Source: Cristatella mucedo
Taxonomy: Eukaryota > Bryozoa > Phylactolaemata > Cristatellidae
Assembly: GCA_009760855.2 (NCBI GenBank)
Contig: WPIO01000007.1
Span: 10,852,001-10,916,000 of the forward strand
Length of the DNA stretch: 64,000 bases
Reading direction: 5' to 3'
The notes under the pieces are model-generated. The model ran no database searches. It saw nothing but the letters and a program-made list of their open reading frames with translations, and had not been told where the DNA came from. This document shows, piece after piece, positions 1 through 11,966 of the stretch. Every line of letters begins with the position of its first letter. Positions within the stretch are counted from its first letter, which is position 1. The position numbers and the translations under genes are program-made.

Positions 1-429
1 TTCCTTCTGCTCTACGCAGTGATGGCATATGCTGATTGGGTCGAATCAAAGCTAAGGCCCAGAGCATGCACGGGCAGCAAGTTTAGTCGATAACTCCGTG
101 ACACCTTCCTCGGATCACCCCTAGAGGCCCAGGCCTCTTCTGCTGCCGATCTTGGCTGCAAACACATGACCATCTCCTTTCGAGAGAAGGTCGAGTCCAT
201 ATTAGTGCCGTCTTGTTTGGTGGCAGAAGCTTAATTGCCAACGATAGTGAAGCTGCAACATGGCTTTCTTAGGCATTTCTAGGCACACAGGGACAGCACC
301 CCATCCCCACTCCATATGGCTTCATCATCCAGCGGCCAACTGCTAAGGAAGAGCGCTTCTCGTCTGTCGAAGCCATATGAGCGCCCGTGTATCTTGTAAC
401 TTGGTCGATCCGGAGGCCAAGGGCAGTGG
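1..429. other. Unassigned sequence, no gene seen
   Basis: I see no protein similarity, tRNA-like box or LINE motif here. Open frames are short and are stopped in all six readings. Confidence 0.5.
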
Positions 430-557
430 AATCATCAGGGTCCGTGGCAGAATCATCAGGGTCCGGGGCAGGATCATCAAGGGTCCGGGGCAGGATCATC
501 AAGGGTCCGGGGCAGGATCATCAAGGGTCCGGGGCAGAACCATCAGGGTCCGGGGAG
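430..557 (+). repeat. Minisatellite, 21-22 bp unit, about six copies
   Basis: Six head-to-tail units of the form atcatcagggtccggggcag. The first two are 21 bp (430-450, 451-471), the next three 22 bp with one extra A (472-493, 494-515, 516-537), and the last is partial (538-557). The three 22-bp units are identical, which indicates recent local amplification. The array is G-rich on the plus strand. It reads through as a repetitive peptide in several frames, but nothing suggests it is translated. Confidence 0.9.
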
Positions 558-1687
558 CTTGGCATCATTCAGGCCTGGGTGGCCTGCATCATGCATTCAT
601 CGTGTCAGAGCTTCACCATGTCTAGTCTGTCCACAGTCTGCAGACCGAAAAGGAAGTGGGCAGTCGAACGATGAGGGAGGCATCATGCATCCATATTCAT
701 CACCATGTCTACTCCTTAGGCAAAAATATGGCAGTTGGTACCATCCCGGTCCGGCATAGGTAGTCTGACCTAGGCCGGAGAAACGTCTGCTGGGGTGCAG
801 CTTCTGCCAGGGGACACAGGGAAGTGAGGCCTGTGCAGAGTTGATGCCCCTCGTTAAGGACTGGCAGGGCCTTTTTAATGTCTGCACTGTTACTAGGGAG
901 GTCAAAGAGTCGTCGTCCACCAGCTGCGTCGCATCACTGTCATGCAGGCTCAGTGGAGCTGCTACTCGGGACTTGCCTAGCTAGCTCACAGGATAGTACT
1001 TCTCGGGATGGAAGCATACGCTTGTGACGGAAGCCTTCTCCTCTGCTGCTACGTTGTGCTTGTTGTGCTGCACAGTTTTGCTCGAACCATGTCCACAAGC
1101 TGAGATTGCTGACGTCAGCATCTGGCTAAAAAACTTAAGGGTCTTACTAACTCCCTGGTTCTGTGAAGGTTAGACTACTATAAGATACTCAGTATATTGG
1201 CAGGGCTGCCAAGTAAATATTGTTTAAAAGGAGCCGTTGGATAATATTCCTTTTCATCTTCGTCGCTTCCTTTTTGATTGACTGCTTGGATCTTTTCAAG
1301 CCATGTCTGGCACACGGCTGCTCATATACAAAATTGCTTACTTTAAGCCCTCGATTAGTACCCAGGGAGTGCCCAATGCAGCTGTTAAAAAATTCCTTTT
1401 GAAGAAGGGTGAACATGATGCATACACCGGTTGGTAGTAGTACCCCTGGTTGGTAGGACCCCTGGTTGTTGGGGTGCGCTGAATCATGAACAGATAAGCT
1501 CGAAAAGCATGGGAGAGCAAACAGAGAAGTTCACTGGGTGCAGTGAATGGTGAGCCGATCGAAGCGTCTCAAACTTGGACTTAAATGATGAAAAGTCAAT
1601 GCGAGTAGTGACAGAAGCTGGAAGCAAGCTCTTTTGCGGACTCTTTTGGTATATACCAACTGAAGATAACCGTAAGATCTTTCCGCC
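558..1687. other. Unassigned sequence, no gene seen
   Basis: Several 60-107 codon open frames occur, but none resembles a protein I recognise and none has convincing splice signals. Around 1,430-1,475 there is a small duplicated phrase (cccctggttg). Confidence 0.45.
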
Positions 1688-1770
1688 CTGGTTTGGCCAG
1701 GGGTTAAGGTGCTTGCCTTTGACGACCGAGGTTGTGGGATCAAGCCTTCATTTTAATTTAGTGTGAGTTG
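1688..1770 (+). repeat. tRNA-derived SINE fragment
   Basis: Contains a tRNA-like head: an A-box-like stretch (ggccaggggttaaggtgc) followed at normal tRNA spacing by a degenerate B-box-like stretch (gtgggatcaagcc). The same head recurs elsewhere in the window (for example 24,425 and 32,960). It is a SINE relic, not a tRNA gene, because the acceptor stem and the rest of the cloverleaf cannot be paired. Confidence 0.6.
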
Positions 1771-1879
1771 CTTCGAGATGGCTGGAAGCCGAGGAGCAGG
1801 TTGTAAGAGAGAACACTGGACGTGCAAGGAGGTAGCAAGTAAGGCCAACTAGTCAGTAAGCCAGAGAGAGGATCTTATA

Positions 1880-1975
1880 ACAATAATAATTTGTTTGTCT
1901 AGCATCCCAATAAAAATAAATCTCTATCCAGGAGCTTTACAACTCGCTGCAAAAGAATCAATTGCCAAAGTATAG
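1880..1975 (-). repeat. LINE A-like 3' end, decayed
   Basis: A short AATAATAAT stretch is followed by a degraded form of the LINE A hairpin (tctctatccaggagcttta) and the ctgcaaaa that normally follows it. It is read as the 3' end of a minus-strand element. The stem is largely lost. Confidence 0.45.
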
Positions 1976-2399
1976 TGACATGGTCTTGTGGTCGGACGAG
2001 CGTGCAAAAATTAGTAAGTACAGCATCACCCTTAGGCCAGCAGGATAGTTTAAACAAGACGACACTCAGAGCCATTGGTCAGTAGTGCCTTTGGCTAGTA
2101 TAGTAACCTGCACTGAATCGTGGACAGGTTAGCAAGCGAAGCACATAGGGAGGACAAAAAACAAAACAAAAGTTCACTTGGGCAAAGAGAAAGCCGAGAG
2201 AGAAGTTCAATAGAGACAGGCGTGGAAGAAGGAGCGATCAGAAGAGTGGGGCAGAGATGATGGCTTGCAGCACGGGCAGCATTGGCCCTGGCAGAGGCTA
2301 TAATCCATTCAATCTGCCCACGAAGGCTTTAAAGAAACCCCTGCTTAGTAGCCGTTGATACAATTTGGACTTAGCTGTAGCTGAACGGATTCGTACGAC

Positions 2400-2700
2400 C
2401 TACAAATATCCTCAAACGCCAAGTGGTGGAATATGAGTCTCGACTTATTGGTAGCCTTCTCAAGCCTACATTAAGTATTCTTTGCTTTCTCTACGTCAAC
2501 AATAAACCGAAGGACATCTCGACGAGGACAGACCAGACGTTTAGTTAGAGGTGCAAACTCAGTAAGGACGTTTGCTAGCATCAAGTTATAGCATGGCATC
2601 ACGGAGGGACGATCGGCAGGAAGGTCAGGTAGAAGGGCAGAGGGGTAGAAGTAGAAGGGCAGAGGACACAAGTCTGCCGTGGACAGCATACATGTCTATA
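2400..2700 (-). pseudogene. LINE ORF2 linker between endonuclease and RT, relic
   Basis: Minus-strand translation gives an open stretch at 2,689-2,471 resembling the segment that links the APE-type endonuclease to the reverse transcriptase in CR1/L2 LINEs. It has the pattern (L)xxLLxxxAPLxxR...PR...VEKAK, then after a stop a basic RLEKAxxKSRL. The matching region is found again at 55.3-55.8 kb. Together with the endonuclease piece upstream at 2,876-3,064 it shows that a LINE once ran leftwards through here. Stops and shifts make it non-functional. Assignment is by motif pattern only. Confidence 0.55.
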
Positions 2701-2875
2701 GACGCTTAGATTTCTTGACCCAAATTTAGTTTTTGATGTCCAAAAAACCCATTTCTTGATAAGCTAAATGTGCGTATGATCAAATGTGCAGACAAGTGCT
2801 ACAATAGGTATCGATAGGGTGCAATTGCTGGGAGAAAGTGTAGTCGAGGGCATGACTTTTTATATGGGTATCGAT

Positions 2876-3064
2876 TTAAATGTAAGCATAGAGGCAGCAC
2901 GACCATGTTAGGGAAATCATGTTGTGACCCAACGGATCAGACCGGTTATCAGAATGGCTATTGAAATCCCCTAGATTAAGGAGAGGGCGATTCCTAGTGC
3001 AATTAGCTGAGAAAAAGTCAGGAGAGTGAGTGATGCAGTTGGAATAGCTATCAGGCAGGCACAA
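2876..3064 (-). pseudogene. LINE APE-type endonuclease fragment
   Basis: The minus-strand frame of 62 codons contains RPLLNLGDFNSHSDNRSDPL. This matches the endonuclease motif LLLGDFNxHxDNPSDPL of CR1/L2-type LINEs; the GDFN core holds catalytic Asp and Asn residues. It sits just upstream, in minus-strand sense, of the linker relic at 2,400-2,700, which is the order expected in LINE ORF2. About 60 of the usual 220 endonuclease residues are recognisable. I could not follow the N-terminal part beyond 3,064. Confidence 0.7.
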
Positions 3065-3065
3065 A

Positions 3066-4754
3066 TTACTGCTGCAATCGGTAACTTCCCACTAGCCGGA
3101 TATATAAATAATCAGATATTCAAAAAGATAGGCTTGTAGTAGTCCAAACAAGCCCTTCTATGAAATAGAAGAGGTGCTAGCTGCAGAAAGCTATTCTAAA
3201 GCTAGGTTTTAGCAATCTCGGCATACTAAAAAAGAAGAAACCATCTGTAGTAGCATCGGTAATATCCGAGCAGTTTGTCCACATCAGTGAGGTTAAGTTA
3301 AGTAACAGTGAAGTGGCCCAGAGTGCCTACTTAATACTCAATCTTAATAGGCATTGTTAAGAGAAAGTACCAAACAAAAGTATGCTTCGATAATGTCTAC
3401 TAAAACGGGAGATTTAAGTTGCTTCTGAAATTGCAAAACAGGCTAATTTTACTAGCTTTTTCCTCCTGGTAGGCAAAGTAGATGGTGACATGCACCATCT
3501 GTCACCAATATTGGCAACTAATGCAAAATCCACATATTGGTGGTTTGATTGACCAGGAAATAATAAAAAAGGCTGGTAAGATTGAGGTTATATCATGATT
3601 CCTAGGTAGCATGGGATTTTTAAAGTATCTCTAATGTACATATTTGTTAGTTAACCTATATAAGGTGTATATACAGATAATAAATAAATAAATATATATA
3701 TTTGGATTTGTACACATTATTTCAACATGTACTCATATACCTGAAAGAAAAACAGTAATCATCGGCTGATTCAAAAGCTTTTTACCTAGCAGCAGAACAG
3801 GCGAAGTAGCTTTTATCCTGGTCAGTAGAGGCTTGCCTCCTAGGGGTCCTATTCGACGGAGATTGCGAAATGCAAGTGTCTTAACGCTGGTTACTAGCCC
3901 AAGTGGCAGCATCTTAAGCTTGTCAGTGCTAACTATTACTTCTCTATCACTGCTGTCACTTGTCGGCAAATGGCTGTGGTGCAGCAACTTGCCTCTGTCG
4001 ATCCTGAGCATTGGTTACAGTCCCCATGCTGCATCATAGCTCGCATGTGTTTGCATTAAACTCATTTCATACCGAGGCAGTTCAGCATACACTCAAAGTT
4101 AAGAACTGGAAGTGATTGCGAGAAATCCTTTTGTCTAATCGCCTAGCGACTGTGGCTGACATGCTAAGGAGTGTCATCTTGTGATCATGTCTGTGGTTAG
4201 GCTACTGCCAAGCTTGGATTGGCAGTCTGAGCTGCAAAAGCCGACAGGTGAAGCGCTCTGAAAGAGCTCACTGCAGCCACTATCTTAGTGGAGCTAGGTA
4301 GTAGCCAAAGCTGCCAAGGCTACGTGATTTCTCAAGGTTACCATTGATCGTCGTCTTTTGTCAGCGCCTATGGTCTCCCCTCGGCATCACTTGCACAATC
4401 ATGGCAATAGCTTTGGTCCGACCTCAGTGGAAGATTTTACAGTATTCATGTCAACAGGCAGTAGTCATTAAAGGAACCTTCAAAATATGAGGTACTCCAT
4501 AGTCTAGACCCCCTTCCGTTCACAATTAATACTGTCATGCTTGCCGATGCAATCGCCAAGCCCAGTCTAGGCTTTCATTTGTATGCATACAACAGACTAC
4601 TGTACCCATGTTTCGATCCCTGCCTGCCTTTTAACACGTCACAGCCCCCCAACTCACATACAGCATGTACTGCTGACATTCACATTTGTTGGGCACACTG
4701 TCTTAGTTTGTTTGACGATCAAAGAATTAAATAGTCATGTGCAAATCTAGTGTT
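3066..4754. other. Unassigned sequence, no gene seen
   Basis: AT-rich in part (3,640-3,720). No family motif or splice-flanked open frame was recognised. The remainder of the minus-strand LINE may lie at the left end but is too decayed to see. Confidence 0.45.
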
Positions 4755-5222
4755 ACAATCAGACATCGGAAACCTGAACCCTCAAAATGGGCTTGGCCAG
4801 CATTTCTTCAGTATCATTTGCATGGAATCTAGGTGTCCTACTCGAAAAGAACCTTTCACTACACGACTACATCAGCTCCACAGACAAGTCTGCCTAATTT
4901 CAGTTGCTTAACATTGCAAAACTATGGTCCTGCTGAGATAGGTACACCACATCCGAGTTGATCCATGCATCTGTGAAATCCTTCTCGACTTCCTGTAACT
5001 CGCCACTTGCTGGTCTCGTGGCCTGTGCAATAAGGCACTCACAGTTGGTGAAAACTCAGCAGTCAGGTTTGTCTGTCCCAAACGTCGAAGTTGCTACATT
5101 GCACCACTTCTCACAAACCTGCGCTGGCTCCCCATCAAGCAGTGCATCTAATTACAGGTGCTGTTCCTCACTTTTAGGTTCCTTCATTGTCTTGCTCCAC
5201 ACTCCCTTTCTCAAATAGCACC
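4755..5222 (+). pseudogene. LINE A reverse transcriptase C-terminal relic
   Basis: Frames on the plus strand, broken by shifts, carry the LINE A pattern: ISSTDKSA near 4,870, AIRHSQLVKTQQSGLS near 5,030, and the translated phrase LRWLPIKQ around 5,122. The last corresponds to the L2/CR1 signature LHWLPVEQRI. The 3' end is missing, so the copy is truncated at both ends. It encodes nothing functional. Confidence 0.7.
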
Positions 5223-5976
5223 ATGCAAATATTTTCTTGCCATTAATATCATTTTTGTAATTTTGGCTGCCTACCAAAGGAAAGGAAGATGCACAGGCAT
5301 GCTCTTGCTATGTTTATTTTGGGAAGGCATCAGATTTAGTCATGGATCACTAGTTGCTAGTCAATATTGCCAAGTGAATTTCTTGGCTGGGCGAGAGGCA
5401 TTTTCGTACCAGGTAATCGCCTTAAGCTACTTCAGGTGGCCGATGTTAGTGAAGATGCGCTGACCTTGCAAGGCCACCGTAAGAAGGTCTTTCGGTTTCT
5501 CTGGCTGCCTCGTGTGCCTAGTCGCATGAAACGTCCAAATTGGAGGCTAAGATGGGAGAGACTTAGTGGCACCAAAGGAGCGGCAGGCGACGTGTGCCAG
5601 TGTCCCCTGAGGCCGCATCCAGTGCTGAAAATCCGAAGTATGACCTGACACAATCGCTATCACATGCGTTTGTTTCACTAGGCGCCTTGTTTGGTTCATG
5701 TTTTTGCACTCTTGCTCCTCGGCGCTGGCATGCCCCTAGTCGTTTGAGCACTGCCTCATATATAAGGTATACACAGGGGTCTGAGGGGGTCGTGGCCCTC
5801 TTGGACTGCCGCGAAGGGCTGGTTGACTGCATCTGGCAAGGTCAAGGTCTGGCCTCTTCGAGGCTTAACCATGTGTAGGTCTCCATGGCACCACCTCTAG
5901 TCGTTCGTGTGCTATCCTAACCGTAGTAGTTCCAGAGTTGCCAGCACTGGGCCCAAATTCTTGGACCCTTGGCCCA
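5223..5976. other. Unassigned sequence, no gene seen
   Basis: Overlapping open frames of up to 101 codons occur on both strands from 5,158 to 5,878, but I recognise no domain and see no supporting splice sites. Confidence 0.4.
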
Positions 5977-6098
5977 TAATGATAATAATAACACCTGATA
6001 AAGCGCCCTCAGAGAACTCAATCTCTTTCTAGGCGCTTTACATTTGCTGCAAAGGGAAATGCAATTGAATGGTGAGTAATTTCATGCTTGATAAACAA
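5977..6098 (-). mobile_element. LINE A 3' end, 5'-truncated copy
   Basis: Minus-strand copy with the tail (AATAATAAT at 5,983), the full hairpin (aaagcgcc at 6,000 and ggcgcttt at 6,033) and about 60 bp of upstream 3' UTR ending at the caagc motif. Its 5' end abuts exactly the (TAA)n tail of the next copy. This means it inserted into that microsatellite tail. Confidence 0.85.
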
Positions 6099-6099
6099 C

Positions 6100-6133
<34 letters not shown>

Positions 6134-6513
6134 CACTTGATAAAGCGCCCTCAGAGAACTTAATCTCTCTAGGGGCTTAACAACGTGAATAAAATGGTTA
6201 GGGGTGACATGCACAGGGTCAGCATGCAAGTTTGGTTAGTGGCAGCATGCATAGCGTCAGCACGCATAAGCACATGAAGGACGAATCACAGGGACCCACT
6301 AAATGCTGCCCGTAATAGGTGTGTTTTTAAGTTCTTTTTAAATGTGGTCAAGTCAGGGGATGTTGCGACGCAAGTAGGGAGGGAGTTTCAGGCTTTGGGA
6401 GCATACGAACTAAGGCACGGTCTCCAAAAGATTTCAGATTTGTACGAGGTATATGTAAACAGTTAGTTTCCAAAAAGCGGGTGGTGCGATGCTTGGCCTG
6501 GCGGGGCAGTAGA
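6099..6513 (-). mobile_element. LINE A 3' UTR and RT C-terminus, truncated
   Basis: From the (TAA)n tail at 6,099-6,131 the copy runs through a damaged hairpin (aaagcgccc then aggggctta), the 3' UTR with the tandem-like tgcacagggtcagcatgc phrases, and the last part of the RT reading frame. The minus frame near 6,348-6,513 includes LPRQAKHRTTRFLETNCL, the LINE A C-terminal block. It loses similarity after 6,513. Confidence 0.85.
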
Positions 6514-9500
6514 TACAGCTTTACCCGTGGTCCCACCACTCCTTCGTATCCCCCTCGTCCTACGTCGAAGCAAAGTCAACCATGTGTGCGCTTGGCTATG
6601 TAGCAGTCGCAATTTTGCTGCCTGCCGATAATGAATTCTGCATGCTATCATGTCCTAGTCAATACTGGTAGGCCTGGGCCGGCTTATGTCTTGCTCCTGG
6701 TGCCACGTAGACATCTAGGACCGTGTGGCGCTTGATTCCCACCCTATGTTCCCACAACGCCTTCTTGCAGCGTACAAACCGCATAACTAGTTGCCACTTG
6801 TTGGTTTGTTGGGTTGAGCTCACGAACGCTAGCATCAGTGAGCGCAATGCCTTAACTTGCAGTTGCTTTGACTGAGGCTTCGATGGTAGCTTGTTCGACT
6901 TATCTGAGGATAGATATCTTACTTATCTTATGGTCCGTGCTCGCTTCTCGTTTAGCTCATGCCGAACGGGACTGTAGCCAACGCACAGAATTACTGTAGC
7001 AGGGAAGCAAAAACGGTCGGCACTGTCACTGCTCTTGGACATTTCAATTCTGGTGGGGGGAGCCTCCCACAGCAAGATCGACCGGCTGGGATTTTGAAAT
7101 CGCACTCGGTGAATCACCGTCTATGCTCTGGCGCTGCTGGTGCCAAAATCGTGCCCGACCTGAATCGTAGTACGCTGTGCTCACAGTTTCCTGCCCGCTC
7201 CTCGTAGCTATGCATCCTATGCTATCCTCCTGCCTTCTCTTCGCCAGCGGCCAGAGAGCATCTGCTTATGCCACAGCTCGAGGTACGTCGGAGGCACTGT
7301 GTGGGCATTGAAGCGCCACGGGATTCTGCAACGGCTACTGGAATTGACTTACTCCAGACATTGGGCACTTTCAAATTCTCGCGACAATTACAAGATGGCT
7401 ACATCCGGCGGCAACACCAAGACCAAACGCAAAGCAGACGTCCTGTAGAGACGGGCATCTCGTTGAAGGAATCGTGCAGAAAGGGAGAACTCTCAGCAGC
7501 ATGGCTGCTTCTAAATGTGCATGACATGCTGCTGATACTTCCACGCCATGTCAACGCCTGCTATTACTGAACATCACCACCGGCCAACACCAGCCGCAGA
7601 AGCAATGCAATCTAATGTCTGTAACTCTGAAATGCCACAGGGGCTAAGTGGAAGTGTTTCGAAATGGAGTTTTCTATTGCCCAGTCAAAGCCTGAGCGGC
7701 TTTTGGTGAGCACGAGGCAGCAACTGCAAGTGCGAGTGTGCAAGACGACAGCCGACCATCGACGACCACGGGACAACTTACACCGAAGGCCACAGCCTCC
7801 GTGCAAGAGACTATCCGGCGACTTCGCCTGCTATCAGCACCTACTTTGTCCCTACAGCCATGCAGTAAGGCAAGACTGGTCGATCCACCAGACGGAATGA
7901 CTTTCTGCCAGCTTAGCTTGGCATCTTGACAGAACGAGTTTTAAATCAAAGTTTAGGAGAATGAGAATGCTGAACAGCTTGCTCGAACCTGTGAAGGCTT
8001 TCTAGTTCTCCTCCAAAACTTATGCTTGACGTGGGTACTTCTTCCTGCCAGAAGGTATTCCAGCTAGTGAAGTGTAGGACCTATGACCTAAACACACAGG
8101 ACCTAAAGAGCAAAACACTCCCGATCTTTTGTTTTTGTTCGTGATGCTCAAAGTCGTACGAATCTTTAAGTCAGATCATGTGACCTCATAAAATGCTGTG
8201 CTTACTAAAAGAAGAGCAGCAACAAGGTAGGAAGCAAAAAATACTCGGTGCGAATTGCCATTCGTGTGGCTCTGGGTAGGAAGCTCTGGTTTTAAACTAA
8301 GTTTAAATGCGCTGGCAGGCATGGAAACTGTTATCAGCCTGGGCTATTCAGCTACCGTAAATCCACTTTGGTCACTGCAGATACATGCGAACTGGGCATG
8401 GCACCCGTGAGTCTCGGAGACTTGAGCTTAGACGGATGCATGGACATGGCTCGTGCACCTACCAGTCAGGGCAGGAATGTGCCTGCGCATAAGAGTGGGT
8501 GGTACGTGTGACAACTGTATGCCTTGGGCATTTTGTTCTGTGCAGTGTTGGCTAGTTAGCAAGTCAATGTATCATGCCGTCTAATGGTGAGTTTCCTCAG
8601 CACTAGCCTAATGCTGACTTGTCAGCTCTCCATCCGTTTTGGAATGCAAATCAGGACTGTGGAGAGAGCTTTGCAGCCGGACCTGGGCATCAAGAATTGA
8701 ACATGAAGGCGACACGTGCTGGACTGCACTGATAACATACAGCAGTGCCTGTCTTCAGATTATAGTATTATCAGTATAATTCGTATATTATCAGTATTCA
8801 GCTGCTGAGCTTGCAAGCCACTGGAGCAGAATAGAAAACTTTCGAGCAGGCCTGTCACAGGAAAAATCATTGCAGGTGACCCTGAGTGTGGCTGCTCCAG
8901 CTAGTACAGCGGCATTAGTCACATAGAATTTCGAAGTTTTCGATACCATGGCAGAGATTGAGAGCTTAGATGTTACGTAAAAGCGGGATTAGAGCCTCAA
9001 GCCACTCTAGTTGCAGCAGTGCAGCAATCGATTGTTAGGCAGTAGAAACATGTTACTCTGTCATCGTGGGGTGCAGTGCATTTATCGCCCGATACCGACA
9101 CAGTGACGTGTCTGCTCTTCTATTTCCCTTCTTCCTTTTTTTTTTTTACTGAAAAAGCACCGCGATTAGGCACCATTCGAGCTAAAACCCCGAGAATCCG
9201 GATTCCAGCTTAGCCACTTGATTTTTTTTGCTGTTGATGGCTTGCAAGCTCCTGTTTACTCGTGGCTTCCAGGTATCGGGCAGTAGAGCAGATTACAGAG
9301 TAGCTACATCGAGAGTGCAGCTGTGCAATCCCCCTCTCTTACCACGCAGCCATGGTTGAGTGTGATGACACGAGACATACTCGTTGCCAGACTACATTTG
9401 GGGGCCATACCTATTTACAGTTTTAACACACCTTTGTATATCCTAAGCTCCATCACGTGCTGCAAGATGCCACATTATGGTTTGGGCCCAAGTACAAGCC

Positions 9501-9544
9501 GAGCCGGAGGGTAACACCGGAAACAGGAGAGAGCAGGAGCTTAA
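6514..9544. other. Three kilobases with no recognisable gene or repeat
   Basis: Open frames reach 100 codons (7,268-7,570 plus) but none has a domain I recognise. The base composition is not unusual apart from poly-T runs near 9,136 and 9,222. This is one of the few stretches with no visible LINE debris. Confidence 0.4.
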
Positions 9545-9655
9545 TAATGATAATAATAATAATGCACTTGATAAAGCGCCCTCAGAGAACTCAATCTCTC
9601 TCTCTAGGTGCTTTACATTTGCTGCAAAGGGAAATGCTATTGAATGGTGAGTAGC
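9545..9655 (-). mobile_element. LINE A 3' end, short 5'-truncated copy
   Basis: (TAATAATAAT) tail, complete hairpin (aaagcgccc at 9,573; aggtgcttta at 9,606) and the ctgcaaagggaaatgc segment, then the copy stops. The length of about 110 bp matches several other copies and is typical of abortive target-primed reverse transcription. Confidence 0.85.
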
Positions 9656-10517
9656 TTCTGGCACATGGCCAAAGCGTCTTCGACCGGAACGTCCAGCGCT
9701 TCGGCCTTTGCTCACGGTTCATGTACACCCTGCCATTACTGTCTACAAAGATGCATGAATATGATATATGTATTGTTTATTCTTATCTTAGAGTTGACAC
9801 TTTTTTCCACACTGCTGTGTTGGCACACTGCAGATAGCTGCACTGCTTGGCAGCTCCGTGCCCTGCAGTTTCCCTGCACAGATCTACTCCACCGTTGGTG
9901 CATGGCTTGAGCTCTGCAGCAGGCAATTCTCTTGTGCCCTACAAGGGGGGGGGGTGAAAGCCAGTGCGGTCTTTCTTTTGCTTTACAATCGCGGCTGTTA
10001 AATAGTAGCGATACTTTTTTTACTTTCTTACAATTGTGTAATTGATTAATTTAAGCTGCACTAAGGAAATGTATTCATTACATAAACTGAAAAACTGAAT
10101 AGAAACGGACTTCTATCACTTAGCGCTACTCGTTGATTTGTCTGGCGACGCGTGTCACTATGATGGTGGAGAAAACCTGCTCAGACAAGACGGCCTGCTG
10201 TCCCTGATTGAGATTACAGAGCAGTGGTGCCCCTGCATGCACCAATAGTCTCATTTATCGGAGGCAGTGTGGGAATCTGATAACATTTGCTGTTATTTCG
10301 TGTTCTCTCCCTTCTATATCACGAATCCCTTGCACAATATTGCCGAGGATCGGTTATAGACTTTAGTGATTGCAGAGTGCAAAGGACCGAAGGTCTGAAC
10401 TGCTAGTCGATAAGGTTCCAGCCAAACTAGGCCCTTTCTAATAAAGCTGGGCTGCTGGCAAATTACTTATTTCAGCTGTCATCTATCCGTCGTAGTCTTG
10501 ATGTTCCTCACCTGCTG
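9656..10517. other. Unassigned sequence, no gene seen
   Basis: A G9 run occurs at about 9,946 and AT-rich stretches from 10,010 to 10,090. No gene recognised. Confidence 0.4.
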
Positions 10518-10650
10518 CCCTGGATATGGCCAAGGTGGTAAAGTACTCGCTTTTCAAGACCGAGGTTGCCGGTTTCCCTGCAGTTGGCGATCCTTTATTG
10601 CCATTTGAATGTGGTGACAATAGTCGTTAAGGCTCTTCTCACGATAAACA
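10518..10650 (+). repeat. tRNA-derived SINE, type with ggcgatccttta core
   Basis: tRNA-like head (atggccaaggtggtaaagta, then accgaggttgccggtttcc) followed by the SINE core ggcgatcctttattgcc, which is also found at 14,390 in inverse orientation. The usual ...atcagct tail is missing; the SINE runs straight into the LINE B copy at 10,660. Confidence 0.7.
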
Positions 10651-10659
10651 CACGACATA

Positions 10660-11080
10660 CACGCTTTTGGTACTCCTACGGTAACCAGCAGACTTCATCT
10701 CACGAAAGAAAGAAGTGAGATGCGTAGCAGAGTCAGGAGGAGCAGAGTGGAGTGAGTGAGTGAGTAGCGTGGAAACAGTAGCAGAGGACGGCTAGAAAGG
10801 ATACGCCACAGTCCTGAGAATAGATGTCGCTGCCTAAAAATAGTGGAAGTGAGTTCCACAGTCCAAAGCCTGCAGACCAAAAACCTCCACTGCCGATGAT
10901 TTTTAATAGTAATCATAAAATGGTACATTTATTGTCCAGAGAGGACCTGAGAGCACAAGGAGGCTGAAACATTTGCAGCAGTTCAGGTAGGTATGAAGGA
11001 GCCAAGCCGTGGCAGATATTGTGGGTCAGCATAAGAACGTTGTTCTGTATCCGTTGATTAACTGGAAGCTACCTTGTGCT
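10660..11080 (-). pseudogene. LINE B RT C-terminus and 3' UTR relic
   Basis: Minus-strand copy of the LINE B 3' portion. It has the UTR phrase around gaagtgagttccaca, the block that reads LAVPFLRLKT in better copies (10,900-10,950), and the block corresponding to KARHGLAPSYLAELL near 10,980-11,030. It is frameshifted. The pentanucleotide tail is absent on the left. Confidence 0.75.
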
Positions 11081-11337
11081 TTGAATGACCTCCGCAGGGT
11101 AAGTAACCATCACAGAACATTGAGCAGCACTTTCAGCTGCTCAACTGACAAGCTGCAGCTAGAATAGAAACCTGCTGCTGCAGGTCAGAGGTCAGCTTCT
11201 GAAGAAACCTTTGGGGATACGCGGCACAGGTTAGAGAGTCACCAGAACGACTTGGGACACTTTCGATCAGTAATTAAACCCCTGTTCATGGTGGAAGCTT
11301 TGAACCGAAATAAAAGCTACATCAGGTTATAAGTTTA

Positions 11338-11966
11338 GAATGAGCTTTCTGACCGCCTCCACAGCTAGCCACCACGTCCAATCCCTGTTAAAGATTGGGA
11401 CTATCGACCACAGTGGCTTGCTAAAAAATTTACTTGCTCTCTGATTTTGTTCAGGCTGGACTACTGCAATGCTGTTTTGGCTGGCCTACCGAAAAAACCA
11501 CTCAGCCTCGCAAGTTTAGGCCTGCCATGGCCGGTCACACCTAGCTCAAGTGCTGCACTAGTTTCAGCCTCGCCGTGCCCTCAGATCCTCTATGGACAGT
11601 GACTTGTCTGTTTCTTTCTTACGTTATAAGATCGTTTGCTACAAAAGCTTTTGCTTTGCAGGTCCTACAATGTGGAGCTCACTTCCAAGATTCTGTGCAA
11701 CGGCATCTACTATCTCGAAGCCGACTGTAGCTAATCCTTTCCAGCCGTCTTGAGCAGCTAGTTCAATGCTACTCACTTCCTCGTGCCCTGCTGACTCAGC
11801 TATTTCCCCCCTCTTTGTCGTGTGAGACGAAGTCTGTTGGCTACCGAATGCGTACCGAAAGCTACTTAGGCTTTGAGTGCTCTATAGACAATTCTCATGC
11901 GTAGCACCCTTTTCGGCCTTGTGGCTTTGTGGAGCTACAGATTGAGATACATTGCATTGCATTCCT
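11338..11966 (+). pseudogene. LINE B RT C-terminus, internally deleted, with tail
   Basis: Starts in the ASHHVRSLLKIG block and reads through the SRLDYCN-like block (caggctggactactgcaat at 11,453). It then jumps at about 11,515 to the block for LAELLHxFQP, losing the segment with GWMPVEQRIQ. The 3' UTR is complete, ending in tttgtggagctacagattg then gatacattgcattgcatt. This copy shows the family's 3' terminus and pentanucleotide-like tail clearly. Confidence 0.85.

Noticed and set aside
430..557. Possible CRISPR-like array
   Set aside because: The units are contiguous with no unique spacers, and the context is eukaryotic; this is a minisatellite.
597..920. 107-codon minus-strand frame as a gene
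   Set aside because: No recognisable motif and overlapping frames on the other strand; the length is compatible with chance.
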